From: WJKR01 sp964556395
GTDB lineage: Archaea; Nanobdellota; Nanobdellia; Woesearchaeales; WJKR01
Reading direction: 5' to 3'
Length of the DNA stretch: 64,000 nucleotides
Assembly: GCA_964556395.1 (NCBI GenBank)
Contig: CAZKVR010000001.1
Coordinates: forward strand, 62,001 to 126,000
Shown piece by piece: positions 32,724 to 41,945 of this stretch. Both the position numbers and the translations under genes were made by a program. The notes beneath the pieces were generated by a model, which was not told the DNA's origin, searched no databases, and worked only from the letters and a program-made list of their open reading frames with translations. The first letter of the stretch is position 1, and every line of letters begins with the position of its first letter.

Positions 32724-34397
32724 ATGACTCGCCGTAAGAAGGGCCTTGCGTCGTTGAATGCGAACAACTCCGCCATCCTCCTCATCGCTATCACCGCGCT
32801 CATCGTCATGTACATCCTGTTCCTACCGCCGCAGGACCGGGCCGAGCTGTTGGGTGAGACTGGCTCTGGCGGGACCGGAGGTACGGGTAGCCCTACGACG
32901 CCCTCGTCCTCTTTGCTTCTGGATGCTAATGTTGGGCACGTCGACCATTTGAGCAGCCAGGAGGAAGAGCACCCGCTGCCTTCCTTCCGGTTGAGCACCA
33001 AGGTGGAGGGGACGGTGTTGAAGGAGGTCGACTCCCTCTATGTCAAATCGTCGGTGTTCGACGCCTTGGTTCGCAACGTCTCTTTCAGGGTTGACGAGGA
33101 GTTGACGTCTGATGTGAAGCTCTCGTTCAACGTCGGTGACCGGGCCTCCGGCAGGCTTATCATACTCCTGAACGGCCACCGCGTCCTCGACGCAGACCTG
33201 GAGTCTGGCGTGAGTGAGCACGTCTCGCTGCCTTCGGATCTTATCGAGCGCAACAACATACTCACCGTCGGCGTATCTTCGCCAGGGTGGGCTTTCTGGC
33301 GTATGAATGAGTTCCAGTTGCGCACCTTCCAGATCACAGGTAACGTGAAGGATCTTTCCGGCGCCGAGAGCAGGCAGGTGTTCTCTCTCGGTGAGGAGGA
33401 AGCCTCCAATCTGGATCGGGCGTTGCTCAAGTTCTATGCTGACTGCGAGCCCGAGAGTGCGGGTGAGCTTTCTATCCGTGTGAACCGTCGCCGCGTCTTC
33501 GAAGGTTATGGTGATTGCGGGATGTTGAACAAGGTGGAGCTCGACGAGAGAAACCTGTATGAGGGCGAGAACGAGGTCGAGTTCGAGGCCGAGCAGGGCT
33601 CCTACATCTTCAGCAACATGGTGGTGAAGACTTTCCTCAAGGACCCCGTCCACCCCGTCTATTATTTCGACGTCGATGACGACCACTTCAAACAGGGAGG
33701 GGAGCATGGCGAGCGGTGCGGCGACGTCGACGGCGTCTGCCCGAGCGGTTGCGATGAGGATCAGGATAAGGATTGCTGCTTCGAGCACGGTGACAATTAC
33801 TGGTGCGACCTCGAGACGTCCCAGCTCGACGACCGGTGCGTGTCCTACGTGTCTGAGAGCACGTGCGGCCGTTGCGATTCGGGTTATGAGGATTATTATG
33901 GTAGGCCTCCCGAGGCGTGCGAGGGTTTGTGCGGCGATGACAAGGATGGCGAGTGTCCTAGCGGTTGTTCCCGCTACCTCGACAAGGATTGCTGCTTTGA
34001 ATTGGATGACGCGTATTGGTGCGACGACTACCCGGTCGGCAAGCCGCTTTCTGCCGTGTGCAAGCAGGGCGTCGAGTATGACGAGCGGTCCGCTTGTCCG
34101 TCGAGGTATTACGATGAGGATGGTAAGCGCCTCTCCTACGACGCGGAGGATGAGAATGACGGCCTTGACAAGCTGGATGACAGGTATAAGGTCCGGATGT
34201 CGTTCCGCTTCCCGGGTGATGAGCACAAGTCAGCCACCTTGTTGGTGAACGGCCGAGAAATGGGGTTGGTGACTTATAGCTCTTCGTGGTCAAAGGATAT
34301 TTCTGATTACGTCGTGCCGGGCACGAACAGCATCAAGATCAGGCCTGACACGACGATGGATATCACATCCCTCCGTGTGAGGCTGGCGCGGGACTGA
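32724..34397 (+). CDS. Membrane-anchored surface protein with Asp/Cys-rich repeats
   Basis: 557 residues. One N-terminal membrane helix (about 17-35), a Gly/Ser/Thr stalk, beta-rich domains (about 75-310), then two tandem repeats each with D-x-D-G-x-C-P-S-G-C, five to seven residues, D-K-D-C-C-F-E and a Tyr-Trp-Cys-Asp segment (about 333-395 and 401-458). A last beta domain follows. The Asp spacing resembles calcium loops and the Cys are probably disulfide-bonded. TATA-like TTTTATATAG lies about 28 nt before the ATG. It heads a cluster of surface genes. I do not know the family. Confidence 0.8.
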   Translation: MTRRKKGLASLNANNSAILLIAITALIVMYILFLPPQDRAELLGETGSGGTGGTGSPTTPSSSLLLDANVGHVDHLSSQEEEHPLPSFRLSTKVEGTVLKEVDSLYVKSSVFDALVRNVSFRVDEELTSDVKLSFNVGDRASGRLIILLNGHRVLDADLESGVSEHVSLPSDLIERNNILTVGVSSPGWAFWRMNEFQLRTFQITGNVKDLSGAESRQVFSLGEEEASNLDRALLKFYADCEPESAGELSIRVNRRRVFEGYGDCGMLNKVELDERNLYEGENEVEFEAEQGSYIFSNMVVKTFLKDPVHPVYYFDVDDDHFKQGGEHGERCGDVDGVCPSGCDEDQDKDCCFEHGDNYWCDLETSQLDDRCVSYVSESTCGRCDSGYEDYYGRPPEACEGLCGDDKDGECPSGCSRYLDKDCCFELDDAYWCDDYPVGKPLSAVCKQGVEYDERSACPSRYYDEDGKRLSYDAEDENDGLDKLDDRYKVRMSFRFPGDEHKSATLLVNGREMGLVTYSSSWSKDISDYVVPGTNSIKIRPDTTMDITSLRVRLARD

Positions 34398-34531
34398 ACA
34401 GATACCTTTTTATACTCCCTCCTCGCTTGAGAATGCTAAAAGAGGTATCGGGTTGATGCGTTATAGCTGACGATTTCGGCAGCGGTTTCACTGACGGCGG
34501 AGTCCATAGCAAGGCTGACTGGAAGGTCGTC

Positions 34532-36076
34532 TTGTTCCTGGTAGTCGTCGTTGGGTTGCATCTCATCGACATCTTCACTCGCTACGGCGGTGACAGCAGC
34601 GGGTATATGAGCGTGGTTATGGGTGTGGCGTACAGTATCGTCTGTTTCTTCCTCGCGCCTCTGCTACTTGATAACGAAGGGGCTTTCGAGGCGTACAAGT
34701 CAGGGAGGATAGGGTTGTACTTCCTCGTGAGCCTTATAGCGTTCTTCTTGCCGCTCTTGTTGGGTAAGCTCGGAGTGGTGTCTGAGTTCATCAGCGAGAA
34801 CTTCTGGGGTAACCTCCTGCTTATCTTGAGCCCGCCGTGGTTCATCTTCATGGTCTTCTCACCGATTGATGAGAGGGTTATCAACATCCTCCGACGAGTG
34901 TGGCTGTTCTTCTGGATAACGGTACTCGTCGTCACCTTGTTGAGCATGGTGACGGGGAGCTTGGCCCAGTTGCAGGGTGACGCGGGCGGCGGCTTGAACG
35001 TCGATCCGGTAAGGACGTTCGCAGACCTGTGGGATCGGATGAGCGGTAGCATGTCTGATTTCTGGAGCGGATTGGCAGGCATGCCCAAACATGTGAACAA
35101 GTTCGTCAACCGCAACTTGAATGATAGTATCGGCCGCAACTACATGGGCCAGGTGGACCCTTATACAGACCAGGACCTCGGGGTGAGGTTCACCGATATC
35201 CGGACGTTCGCGTCGCGTTTCAGGGCAGGTGATGATGTCGTCGTGTGGGCTGACCTCCAGGGCGAGAGCTTCAAGGAGGAGCTTGATCTCCGGCTGCGCT
35301 GCTATGCCAAGGACCGGAAGGGGCGTGTGTACAACGGTACGGTGGAGACGCAGGGAGATGAGGATGACCGGGTCCTCATCAGCATGCGGGAGCGCGTCAG
35401 CGCCAGCTGTACGTTGGAGGACTTGCCCAAGGGTTTCTACGATGTGTACTTCGTTGGGGCTTTCGCATTCCAGACTTGGGCGTACGCGCCGTTCTACTTC
35501 GCGCCCGAAAATACCCTCAAGGACATGTGGGCTGAGGACATCGACCCTGCGCGGGCAGCCGGCATCCCTTCGAAGCCGAAGGCGGTGTTCACGAACGGTC
35601 CGGTCAACCTGGGGTTGTCGTCTTCCGCTTACGAGCAGCCTATCCCGGTGCCTTTGGCGGAGGACGCGGATGACGAGGTCGATTACGAGCGAACTTTACC
35701 GCCGTTCGGCGCCAGTCTTATCAATCGTTGGTCGGAAGGCCGTATCGCGAACGTGCGTTCTATCTCGTTGTTCGTCCCGCAGCCTTTCATCCTGTACAAG
35801 TGCGACCAGAAGGACGGTAATGGGGAGAAGGAACGCCCTCGTGCATTGGATGCCGGCGCTATGGGGCTCGAGGGGTATCACAGGTACACTTTCGGCGTGG
35901 AGGGTGATGCAAACTCCTTGTTCGAGTCGGTGACGTGCTTCCTTGGCCTCGAGGATCCTGAGCGGCGATCCGCTTACGAGCTCATGGGTTCTTACGATCT
36001 GATCATGAAGACTTTCGCTGCCAAGGCCCAGTACGTCTATATCATCGAGAAGCAGATAAGGGTGAATGTGGAATGA
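34532..36076 (+). CDS. Polytopic membrane protein with large outer domain
   Basis: At least 514 residues: four or five N-terminal membrane helices (to about residue 150), then a soluble, probably extracellular, domain with scattered Cys. The TTG at 34532 lies inside what looks like the first helix, so the real start is probably upstream. In-frame codons back to 34463 read A-D-D-F-G-S-G-F-T-D-G-G, but no ATG, GTG or TTG precedes them. An ATG with AGAGGT at 34456 is one frame off, and a one-base change would join them. The stop overlaps the next ATG (ATGA). Confidence 0.75.
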   Translation: MFLVVVVGLHLIDIFTRYGGDSSGYMSVVMGVAYSIVCFFLAPLLLDNEGAFEAYKSGRIGLYFLVSLIAFFLPLLLGKLGVVSEFISENFWGNLLLILSPPWFIFMVFSPIDERVINILRRVWLFFWITVLVVTLLSMVTGSLAQLQGDAGGGLNVDPVRTFADLWDRMSGSMSDFWSGLAGMPKHVNKFVNRNLNDSIGRNYMGQVDPYTDQDLGVRFTDIRTFASRFRAGDDVVVWADLQGESFKEELDLRLRCYAKDRKGRVYNGTVETQGDEDDRVLISMRERVSASCTLEDLPKGFYDVYFVGAFAFQTWAYAPFYFAPENTLKDMWAEDIDPARAAGIPSKPKAVFTNGPVNLGLSSSAYEQPIPVPLAEDADDEVDYERTLPPFGASLINRWSEGRIANVRSISLFVPQPFILYKCDQKDGNGEKERPRALDAGAMGLEGYHRYTFGVEGDANSLFESVTCFLGLEDPERRSAYELMGSYDLIMKTFAAKAQYVYIIEKQIRVNVE

Positions 36077-37629
36077 GGGTTGTGTTGCTTGCCGTGATGG
36101 TGGCGGCCTTGTTGTTGGCGGGTTGTGGTGAGCGGACGGATCTCAAGGACGTCGATTACTATGAGGGTTCTGACGGTCTCGTGTTCTCTTTCAATCCTAA
36201 CAGTCCTCCGACCAAGGTGTATCCCAAACAGACGTATCCTGTGACTATCAATGTCCATAACAAGGGGGCGTTCAGCATCTTGCCTTATGAGGAGGCTGAG
36301 GAGTTGTACGCCCAGGCCTCCTTGATGTTTGACCCGATGTACTTCTCGGAGGATCCGGTCTCGAAGCAGGCGGCGGACTCTATGAGGAACCGGTTGTTCT
36401 TCGAGGGGAAGTCGGCGTTCTGGCCGACAGGGGAGTCGCGTATTCTCACGATCGGCTACCTCGAGGCGAAGGAACTCCACCAGCAAAGGATAGGGGCTGA
36501 CACGACGGTGACGGTGAGCTTGTGTTATCCTTATGAGACCGAACTCGCTACTGATGTCTGCGTCGATTACGACCCTTACGACGATGCGGGCAGGGTCCAG
36601 CCTTGCGAGTCCGAGGACTTGTCGTTCGACGACCAGGGAGCTCCCATCGCGGTGAAGCGCGTCGAGGTTGAGAGTTTGCCGTCCGGGGTGAATCCTGTAA
36701 ATGTCGAGGGTGACATCTTCGGGGAACGGCAGGGTGTGGAGACGAAGATGAAACCTGTCTTCAGGATCCATCTTGAGAACGTCGGTGACGGTCAGTTGGT
36801 GCGTGCGCGGGAGTGGGATGAGCAGGAGTTGTGCTTCCGGGACTTGGATAATGACTTCCCGAGCAGGTCCGTACGCTTGTATGCCAAGCTTGGCGGCAAG
36901 GACTTGGAGTGCCGNNNNNNNNNNCCGGTGTTCCATGACGACCGCGCTGAGGCTATCTGCACGTTGCCTGACGATGAGGTGTTGTCCGGGAATGTCAATT
37001 ATGTGAGCGTGCTCGAGGTGTTCGCTGATTACGTGTACAAGGTCCAGTCGTCCGTCGACGTCGAGGTGGATGACTCTTTGGGCAAGTACTCACAGGTCAC
37101 GTCAGAATTCTCTTGTGAAGACTTCGATGGCGACTACCCTTCGTGCAAGGCTTATGGTGGTGAGGAGTGCGCTTATTGCGTCTCCACTGAGCGGTGCCTT
37201 CCTAATGATGAGTGCGACCGTTGCCCTGACGCGCTGGATTATGATGCTGAATTGTCCAAGTGCGTAGCCCCTTGCGAGGACGAGTTGCCGGTGAACATGG
37301 AACTCTCTGACGATCGTAGGAGTGTGACTATCACGTGTCGCGACCCCGGGAGTGTGGAGAACCATGACCGGTGCGGCTGCCATGCCATCCAGTACAAGTT
37401 CGCGTCGGACAGGGGTGCTTGCGAGGTGCTCAACGCCAAGTACGAGGAGAACGAGCGGGAGGGTGAGATGGTCCGTCGTGACACGATGCGTCTGGAGGCC
37501 GAGGTTATTGATAGTGTCATCCGCGAGTTGCAGGCTAATGAGACCCGTTATATCTGCGCGCGTGGCGTACGTGCAGACGGGGTCGCTGGCCCCCACAGGG
37601 CTCTCAAGCTTCTCAAGCCTTCTCGATGA
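36073..37629 (+). CDS. Surface lipoprotein, paralog 1 (contains assembly gap)
   Basis: 518 residues, counting four X. A lipoprotein signal (LLLAGCGE, Cys near 18) is followed by the family opening YYEGSDGLVFSFNPNSPP and VNVHNKG-like beta strands. Then comes the shared Cys module CYPYETELATDVCVDYDPY and QGAPIAV. Ten Ns fall at residues about 281-284; alignment with paralog 2 suggests the true gap is close to that length. A unique Cys-rich C-terminus (CEDFDGDYPSCKAYGGEECA) follows. Translationally coupled to the preceding gene. Anchored outside the cell; function unknown. Confidence 0.8.
   Translation: MRVVLLAVMVAALLLAGCGERTDLKDVDYYEGSDGLVFSFNPNSPPTKVYPKQTYPVTINVHNKGAFSILPYEEAEELYAQASLMFDPMYFSEDPVSKQAADSMRNRLFFEGKSAFWPTGESRILTIGYLEAKELHQQRIGADTTVTVSLCYPYETELATDVCVDYDPYDDAGRVQPCESEDLSFDDQGAPIAVKRVEVESLPSGVNPVNVEGDIFGERQGVETKMKPVFRIHLENVGDGQLVRAREWDEQELCFRDLDNDFPSRSVRLYAKLGGKDLECXXXXPVFHDDRAEAICTLPDDEVLSGNVNYVSVLEVFADYVYKVQSSVDVEVDDSLGKYSQVTSEFSCEDFDGDYPSCKAYGGEECAYCVSTERCLPNDECDRCPDALDYDAELSKCVAPCEDELPVNMELSDDRRSVTITCRDPGSVENHDRCGCHAIQYKFASDRGACEVLNAKYEENEREGEMVRRDTMRLEAEVIDSVIRELQANETRYICARGVRADGVAGPHRALKLLKPSR
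36915..36924. other. Assembly gap (10 N)
   Basis: Ten undetermined bases inside the first lipoprotein gene. The frame is open on both sides if the gap is 10 bases, and the spacing between flanking Cys agrees with paralog 2 within one residue. Confidence 0.95.
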
Positions 37630-37664
37630 GGAACATAAGATTTAAATAGTGGTGTCTGTAGGGA

Positions 37665-38948
37665 ATGGGTATGCGACGACTCTTCATAGCCCTCCTCTTG
37701 GCTTCCGTACTGCTGTTGAGCGGTTGTACGGTGTGGAACCAGGAGGGCAAGGATCCTAAGAGAGAGGATTTCTACAGGGGCAGCGAGGGCGTGAAGATGC
37801 GTTTCGTGCCTGGCAGCCCTCCGCCGAGGATGTTCTATTATCCCGACGACCCTGACAACTCGTTCGATGTCTCTGTCGAGCTCCGTAACGAGGGTGCTTC
37901 GGACACTATCGGGGCGACGTACATCTCCGGCTATCCACCGGAGTTCATAGAGGTTGAAGGTACTAACCGTCAGGTCGTCGGCCCCCATGATTGCGTGGTG
38001 AGCTTCGGCGGCGGTATCGGTAGCAACTTGTTGGGGCTTGACTTCCATTGCGACCTCGGAGGAACCGATGTGAGCGGGTGGTTCCGGGATGAGCGCAACA
38101 TGGGCGCCCGGCTGTCCGGCATAGAGGAGTTCCTCGGAATACCGCTCGACCTCAACTTCCAGATGAACAATGGACAGTGGCAGACCGACATCGGCTGGGA
38201 CATGGTCAATGATTGGGGCGCTCTCAACCACGGCCGCATGCTCGTCATACTCTTGTCATCCTTGGATTTCAATCGGTACAACGGTTATCCTTTCACGACG
38301 GGCGTGGAGGGTGACGGCCATGTTTCAGGCATCCTCCGGGGGGACAATCACTACCATCCCGGTGGTGATCATGGGTTCCAGAACTTCAGGGCTCACATCT
38401 ATGACTGGCCTCAGGGGTTGGACGAGTTCGACACGACGTTCCAGGTGGACTCTTGCTACGCCTACTCGACGTACGCCGCTCCGAGCGTGTGCATCGACCC
38501 CGCGCCTTATGATGATCGTGACAAGGTGTGCCGTCCTCAGGAGTACTCGTGGTCCGGGAGCCAGGGTGCGCCGGTGGCCATCACGAGCATGAAGCAGGAT
38601 TCCACTCCTAAGAGCATGATTTTGACGTTCACCGTGCGCAACGTGGGCGGAGGCGAGGTTATCCACCCTGGCTACCTGGAGCGTTGCAGCCCTTACTATC
38701 CGGGCAAGTTCGACGCCCGTTTCAAGGATGTCGTGTACATCGGCGATATCCGTATCGGCAAGCAGCGCTTGTCGTGCTCTCCAGGGTACAAGATCCGTCT
38801 CCACGACGGCGTCGGCAGCTTCACGTGCCAGTACGACCTAGAGTTCGCCGGTTCTAGCAACGCTTATGAGACGCCGGTGGTCGCTGAGTTGTGGTATGGT
38901 TATCATGAGTCTATCAAGACGCGCACGCTGATCAAGCGTGCCGGATGA
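37665..38948 (+). CDS. Surface lipoprotein, paralog 2
   Basis: 427 residues. Lipoprotein signal LLLSGCTV, family opening FYRGSEGVKMRFVPGSPP, a middle insert rich in Gly and His (about 100-250) that the other two lack, then CYAYSTYAAPSVCIDPAPY with QGAPVAITS, and a last Cys domain (LERCSPYYPG; LSCSPGYK; FTCQYD). TATA-like GATTTAAAT lies about 24 nt before the ATG, so it has its own promoter. Extracellular; function unknown. Confidence 0.8.
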   Translation: MGMRRLFIALLLASVLLLSGCTVWNQEGKDPKREDFYRGSEGVKMRFVPGSPPPRMFYYPDDPDNSFDVSVELRNEGASDTIGATYISGYPPEFIEVEGTNRQVVGPHDCVVSFGGGIGSNLLGLDFHCDLGGTDVSGWFRDERNMGARLSGIEEFLGIPLDLNFQMNNGQWQTDIGWDMVNDWGALNHGRMLVILLSSLDFNRYNGYPFTTGVEGDGHVSGILRGDNHYHPGGDHGFQNFRAHIYDWPQGLDEFDTTFQVDSCYAYSTYAAPSVCIDPAPYDDRDKVCRPQEYSWSGSQGAPVAITSMKQDSTPKSMILTFTVRNVGGGEVIHPGYLERCSPYYPGKFDARFKDVVYIGDIRIGKQRLSCSPGYKIRLHDGVGSFTCQYDLEFAGSSNAYETPVVAELWYGYHESIKTRTLIKRAG

Positions 38949-38966
38949 AAGGAGGTATTTCGAAAA

Positions 38967-39941
38967 ATGAAAAGGTACTTGTTGGTTGCGGTCTTCGCGT
39001 TCTCGCTCTTGGTGGCGGGGTGCGCTGATAATGGTGACGGCCCGTCGGGCCAGATGCGGACGTTCATCGGCGGCACAGACGGGGTTGATGTGGATTTCGA
39101 GGTCGGCGCTCCGCCTGCCGAGGTTAACATCGGCGATGATTTCAATGTGATGATGGTGCTCGAGAACAAGGGCGAGCATACGGTCGAGCCCGAGGATTAT
39201 TTCGTCCAGCTCCGCGGTTTCAGCCCTGACGATTTCAGCACGACGAACGAGGCTTTGACGGTCCAGGGGTCTGATATCGGTGAGCTGTTGCAGGCTAATG
39301 AGATGAACCCTGACACTGGCGAGGTGTTGGAGTCCTATCCGGTCTTCATCGACATCCCGCAGGATGCGCCTCTGGAGTACGTTGGGGACCTCGGCGGCAA
39401 CATGCAGTTCCCGTTCAGGGCTGACGTGTGCTACACCTATCAGACGCAGGCCAATGCCAAGCTGTGCATCAAGGAGGACTTGTCGGACACGACGGACACC
39501 GAGGTGTGCACTATTTCCGGCGCTCAGGCTATCACGAGCAGTGGCGGGCCGATCCAGATCAATAATTTCAAGGAGTTCAGCGGCGGTTCTGGTGGCGTCC
39601 GGTTCAGCTTCAACGTCGTGGCCGCGAAGACGGACGGCGACCTCGCCGGTCCGGGTAGCGGTTGTAGCAAGCAGAACTCCCATGAGGATAGGGTGCACGT
39701 GACTATCAACACGAACATCCCTGGCTTGAGCTGCAACGGCTTCGTCAGCGATCAGGAAGGCGGCGGTACCGAGACGTTTTCAGGTGCCATCAAGATGACG
39801 TCTAGTTCGCGTCAGATCACGTGCCGTCAGGAGATCCCTGAGGAGCAGCGCGGTGATTACGTCAAGGTGATCGACATCAAGGCGGACTATGATTATCGTA
39901 CCTCCACTAGCAAGCAGGTGTTGGTCAAGCAGGTCTCTTGA
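38967..39941 (+). CDS. Surface lipoprotein, paralog 3
   Basis: 324 residues, the shortest of the three. Lipoprotein signal LLVAGCAD, opening FIGGTDGVDVDFEVGAPP, VLENKGEH strand, then CYTYQTQANAKLCIKEDL, a GGPIQI in place of QGAP, and a last Cys domain (GSGCSKQNS; LSCNGFVS; ITCRQEIP). An AGGAGGT site lies before the ATG. It follows paralog 2 by 18 bases, probably in one transcript. Confidence 0.8.
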   Translation: MKRYLLVAVFAFSLLVAGCADNGDGPSGQMRTFIGGTDGVDVDFEVGAPPAEVNIGDDFNVMMVLENKGEHTVEPEDYFVQLRGFSPDDFSTTNEALTVQGSDIGELLQANEMNPDTGEVLESYPVFIDIPQDAPLEYVGDLGGNMQFPFRADVCYTYQTQANAKLCIKEDLSDTTDTEVCTISGAQAITSSGGPIQINNFKEFSGGSGGVRFSFNVVAAKTDGDLAGPGSGCSKQNSHEDRVHVTINTNIPGLSCNGFVSDQEGGGTETFSGAIKMTSSSRQITCRQEIPEEQRGDYVKVIDIKADYDYRTSTSKQVLVKQVS

Positions 39942-39981
39942 GCCATAACGTTTTTATTCTTCCTTTCTTTTTCTTCCTTCC

Positions 39982-40563
39982 ATGTCGCGTTCCGTTGATG
40001 TCTCTTCGTTGCGCAAGGCGTATCGTGTCGCTCGCGGTTTGAAGGAGGTTGAGCGCTATGGTGAGGTTGCCGGTCGTCGGGAGTCCGTGGCTGAGCACGT
40101 GTTCTCCAGCATGGTGTTGGCTCGCCTCTTGCTTCCGCGGGTGTCTGCAGGGTTGGATGAGCATCGCGTCTTGCTTCTCTTGTTGTATCATGACCTCGTC
40201 GAGTCCGAGGCTGGTGACGTGTTCATACTCCATGAGGATGCTTCCAAGGATGCCCGTGAGGATGAGGCTGCAAGGAGTATCCGGGAGAGACTGCCTGATG
40301 GTGTTAGGGAGGAGTTCTGGTCGTGCTGGTGCGAGTTCCGTGACCAGTCGTCTCTCGAGGCTCGTTTCGTCAAGGCTGTCGACCATTTGGACCCTATATT
40401 CCATAGCTTGGAGCAGCCTGAATTGTGGAGGAAGTATGGCTTCACGGCTGAGAGGCTTCGTGAGAAGAAGGGTTCGTACATGAGGGCGTTCCCCGAGCTT
40501 GAGCGGTTGTTCGAGGACTTGTTGGCGTACGCTGAAGAACAGGGTGTCATCCCTGTGCGATGA
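39982..40563 (+). CDS. HD-domain phosphohydrolase (YfbR/HDDC2-like)
   Basis: 193 residues with the HD signature: AEHVFSSMVLARLL (first His), LLYHDLVESEAGDV (His-Asp) and VDHLDPIFH (last Asp). The order matches the 5'-deoxynucleotidase YfbR/HDDC2 group, which removes phosphate from dNMPs. GTTTTTATT lies about 28 nt before the ATG. Its 3' end overlaps the convergent rfcS gene by 17 bases. Confidence 0.83.
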   Translation: MSRSVDVSSLRKAYRVARGLKEVERYGEVAGRRESVAEHVFSSMVLARLLLPRVSAGLDEHRVLLLLLYHDLVESEAGDVFILHEDASKDAREDEAARSIRERLPDGVREEFWSCWCEFRDQSSLEARFVKAVDHLDPIFHSLEQPELWRKYGFTAERLREKKGSYMRAFPELERLFEDLLAYAEEQGVIPVR

Positions 40564-41509
40564 GGATGAAGTTCGCCAGCAATGCTTCTAGTTGTACGAA
40601 CTCGTCGGCTCCTTCTATCATCCTGAATTCCGCTTCGCCGCAGGCTTTGCTCATCTCGAGTTTCTGCCGGTCCGTGGCTTCCGTCTGCCAGACTGCTTGC
40701 TGCAGTTGTTTTATCACGTCGAGCCCTGCGAGGCCGTAATCCAACATGGTTTTCAATAGTTGTTCTTTGGCTTTCTTGAAGTCTTTCTCGCCGCAGTGCT
40801 TGAGGATGGTCTTTACTTCTCCTGGCCGGGCGTAGCTGGCGATGCTGTATATCAGCTGCGGCGTGATCTCGTTCTGGATGGCGGCTGATGATTGGAGGAC
40901 GTTCTCGACCCTCCTCACGTCTCCTCTGGAGACTTCGTAGAGTGCTTCCTTGGCGTCGTCCTTGATGGTGAGGTTCTCTTGGGTTGCGATGTGGTCTATG
41001 ATCTCGAGTATGTCCTCTTTCGCCAGTGGTTTGAATCGGAAGACGGTGCACCGGCTCTGGATGGGGTCTATGATCTTGCTGCTGTAGTTGCAGCTGAGGA
41101 TGAACCTGCACGTCTGGGTGTAGTTCTCCATCGTCCTCCTGAGGGCTTGTTGGGCGTCTTTCGTGAGGGCGTCGCACTCGTCGAGGTAGATGATCTTGAA
41201 CGGCACGTCTCCTATCGACCTCGTCCTGGCGAAGTCTTTCACCTTGACGCGGATGACGTCGATGCCTCGCTCGTCGGAGGCGTTGAGTTCTAGGAAGTTG
41301 TCTTGCCAGTTGTCGCCGAAGAACTGCCTCGCCACGACGAGGGATAAGGTCGTTTTTCCGATGCCGGCCGGGCCTGCGAAGAGCATGTGGGGCATGTTCT
41401 GCTTGTCGACGAAGGCTTTGACGCGCTTGACGATCTCTTGTTGCCCTTTGACTTCTTTGAAGGTCTTGGGTCGGAACTTCTCGGTCCAGATGGCGGCGTC
41501 GGGTTGCAT
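40547..41509 (-). CDS. rfcS: Replication factor C small subunit
   Basis: 320-residue AAA+ clamp-loader subunit: Walker A GPAGIGKTTLS (about 43), Walker B IIYLDECDAL (about 108), sensor FILSCNYSSKI, Arg finger region IQSRCTVFRF and C-terminal collar. It loads the sliding clamp on primed DNA with the large subunit, which is not in the window. TATA-like CCTTATAAA lies about 29 nt upstream (leaderless). Confidence 0.94.
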   Translation of the reverse strand: MQPDAAIWTEKFRPKTFKEVKGQQEIVKRVKAFVDKQNMPHMLFAGPAGIGKTTLSLVVARQFFGDNWQDNFLELNASDERGIDVIRVKVKDFARTRSIGDVPFKIIYLDECDALTKDAQQALRRTMENYTQTCRFILSCNYSSKIIDPIQSRCTVFRFKPLAKEDILEIIDHIATQENLTIKDDAKEALYEVSRGDVRRVENVLQSSAAIQNEITPQLIYSIASYARPGEVKTILKHCGEKDFKKAKEQLLKTMLDYGLAGLDVIKQLQQAVWQTEATDRQKLEMSKACGEAEFRMIEGADEFVQLEALLANFILIAQG

Positions 41510-41532
41510 CGTCTCGTGTGTAGTGGAAAGAG

Positions 41533-41541
41533 CTTTATAAG
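41533..41541 (-). promoter_or_regulatory. TATA-like box of rfcS
   Basis: CTTATAAAG on the minus strand, about 28 nt before the rfcS ATG. It is representative of the leaderless promoters found across positions 1-46600. Confidence 0.6.
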
Positions 41542-41616
41542 GGTTTGGTCTCTCCGTGGCTTGTGAAGGCCTCTGGCAGGGAGTGAGAAAGATAATGAGA
41601 AGTGGAAAAAATGGTT

Positions 41617-41880
41617 TTATACGATGTCTTCCTCGGCTACGACCATGAAGTCGCCCATGGCGATGACTGCTGAGAAGGGTATGAGTGGTTCTCCTTCCTT
41701 GGTCTTCTCGAGCTCGAGTTTGCGGGCGTACTGGGTCGGGTTGACGAGTATGATGTGGATGAGTTCTCCGGAGCCTGATTCGAAGATGAGGTCTCCGACT
41801 TCGCCGAAGCGTTTGCCGGTCTTGGACACCACGGTCTTTCCTATGAGTTGCTTGGAGAATTTCTTGTCTTCGTCAGCCAT
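41617..41880 (-). CDS. PRC-barrel domain protein
   Basis: 87 residues: LIGKTVVSKTGKRFGEVGDL and IPFSAVIAMGDFMVVAEE are the two halves of an archaeal PRC-barrel, a small beta-barrel found alone in many archaea and in RimM. The start at 41880 was chosen because AGGTGG lies about ten bases upstream, overlapping the earlier GTG. It probably binds RNA or protein; archaeal single PRC-barrels have been linked to cell division (CdpB-like), but that is not shown here. Confidence 0.82.
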   Translation of the reverse strand: MADEDKKFSKQLIGKTVVSKTGKRFGEVGDLIFESGSGELIHIILVNPTQYARKLELEKTKEGEPLIPFSAVIAMGDFMVVAEEDIV

Positions 41881-41945
41881 TGTTCTAACCACCTGCTCCC
41901 ATGATTGTCTTGATTGTGCTGCTTGTGATGAGACGGACCAGGTAT

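Noticed and set aside
32823..34226. 467-codon open frame on the minus strand
   Set aside because: It is exactly antisense to the Cys-repeat surface protein; the open frame follows from GC-rich codons of the real gene and its sequence is low-complexity Ile/Val/Leu/Arg.
36037..36936. 299-codon frame antisense to lipoprotein 1
   Set aside because: Shadow frame; runs across the N gap and has no protein-like pattern.
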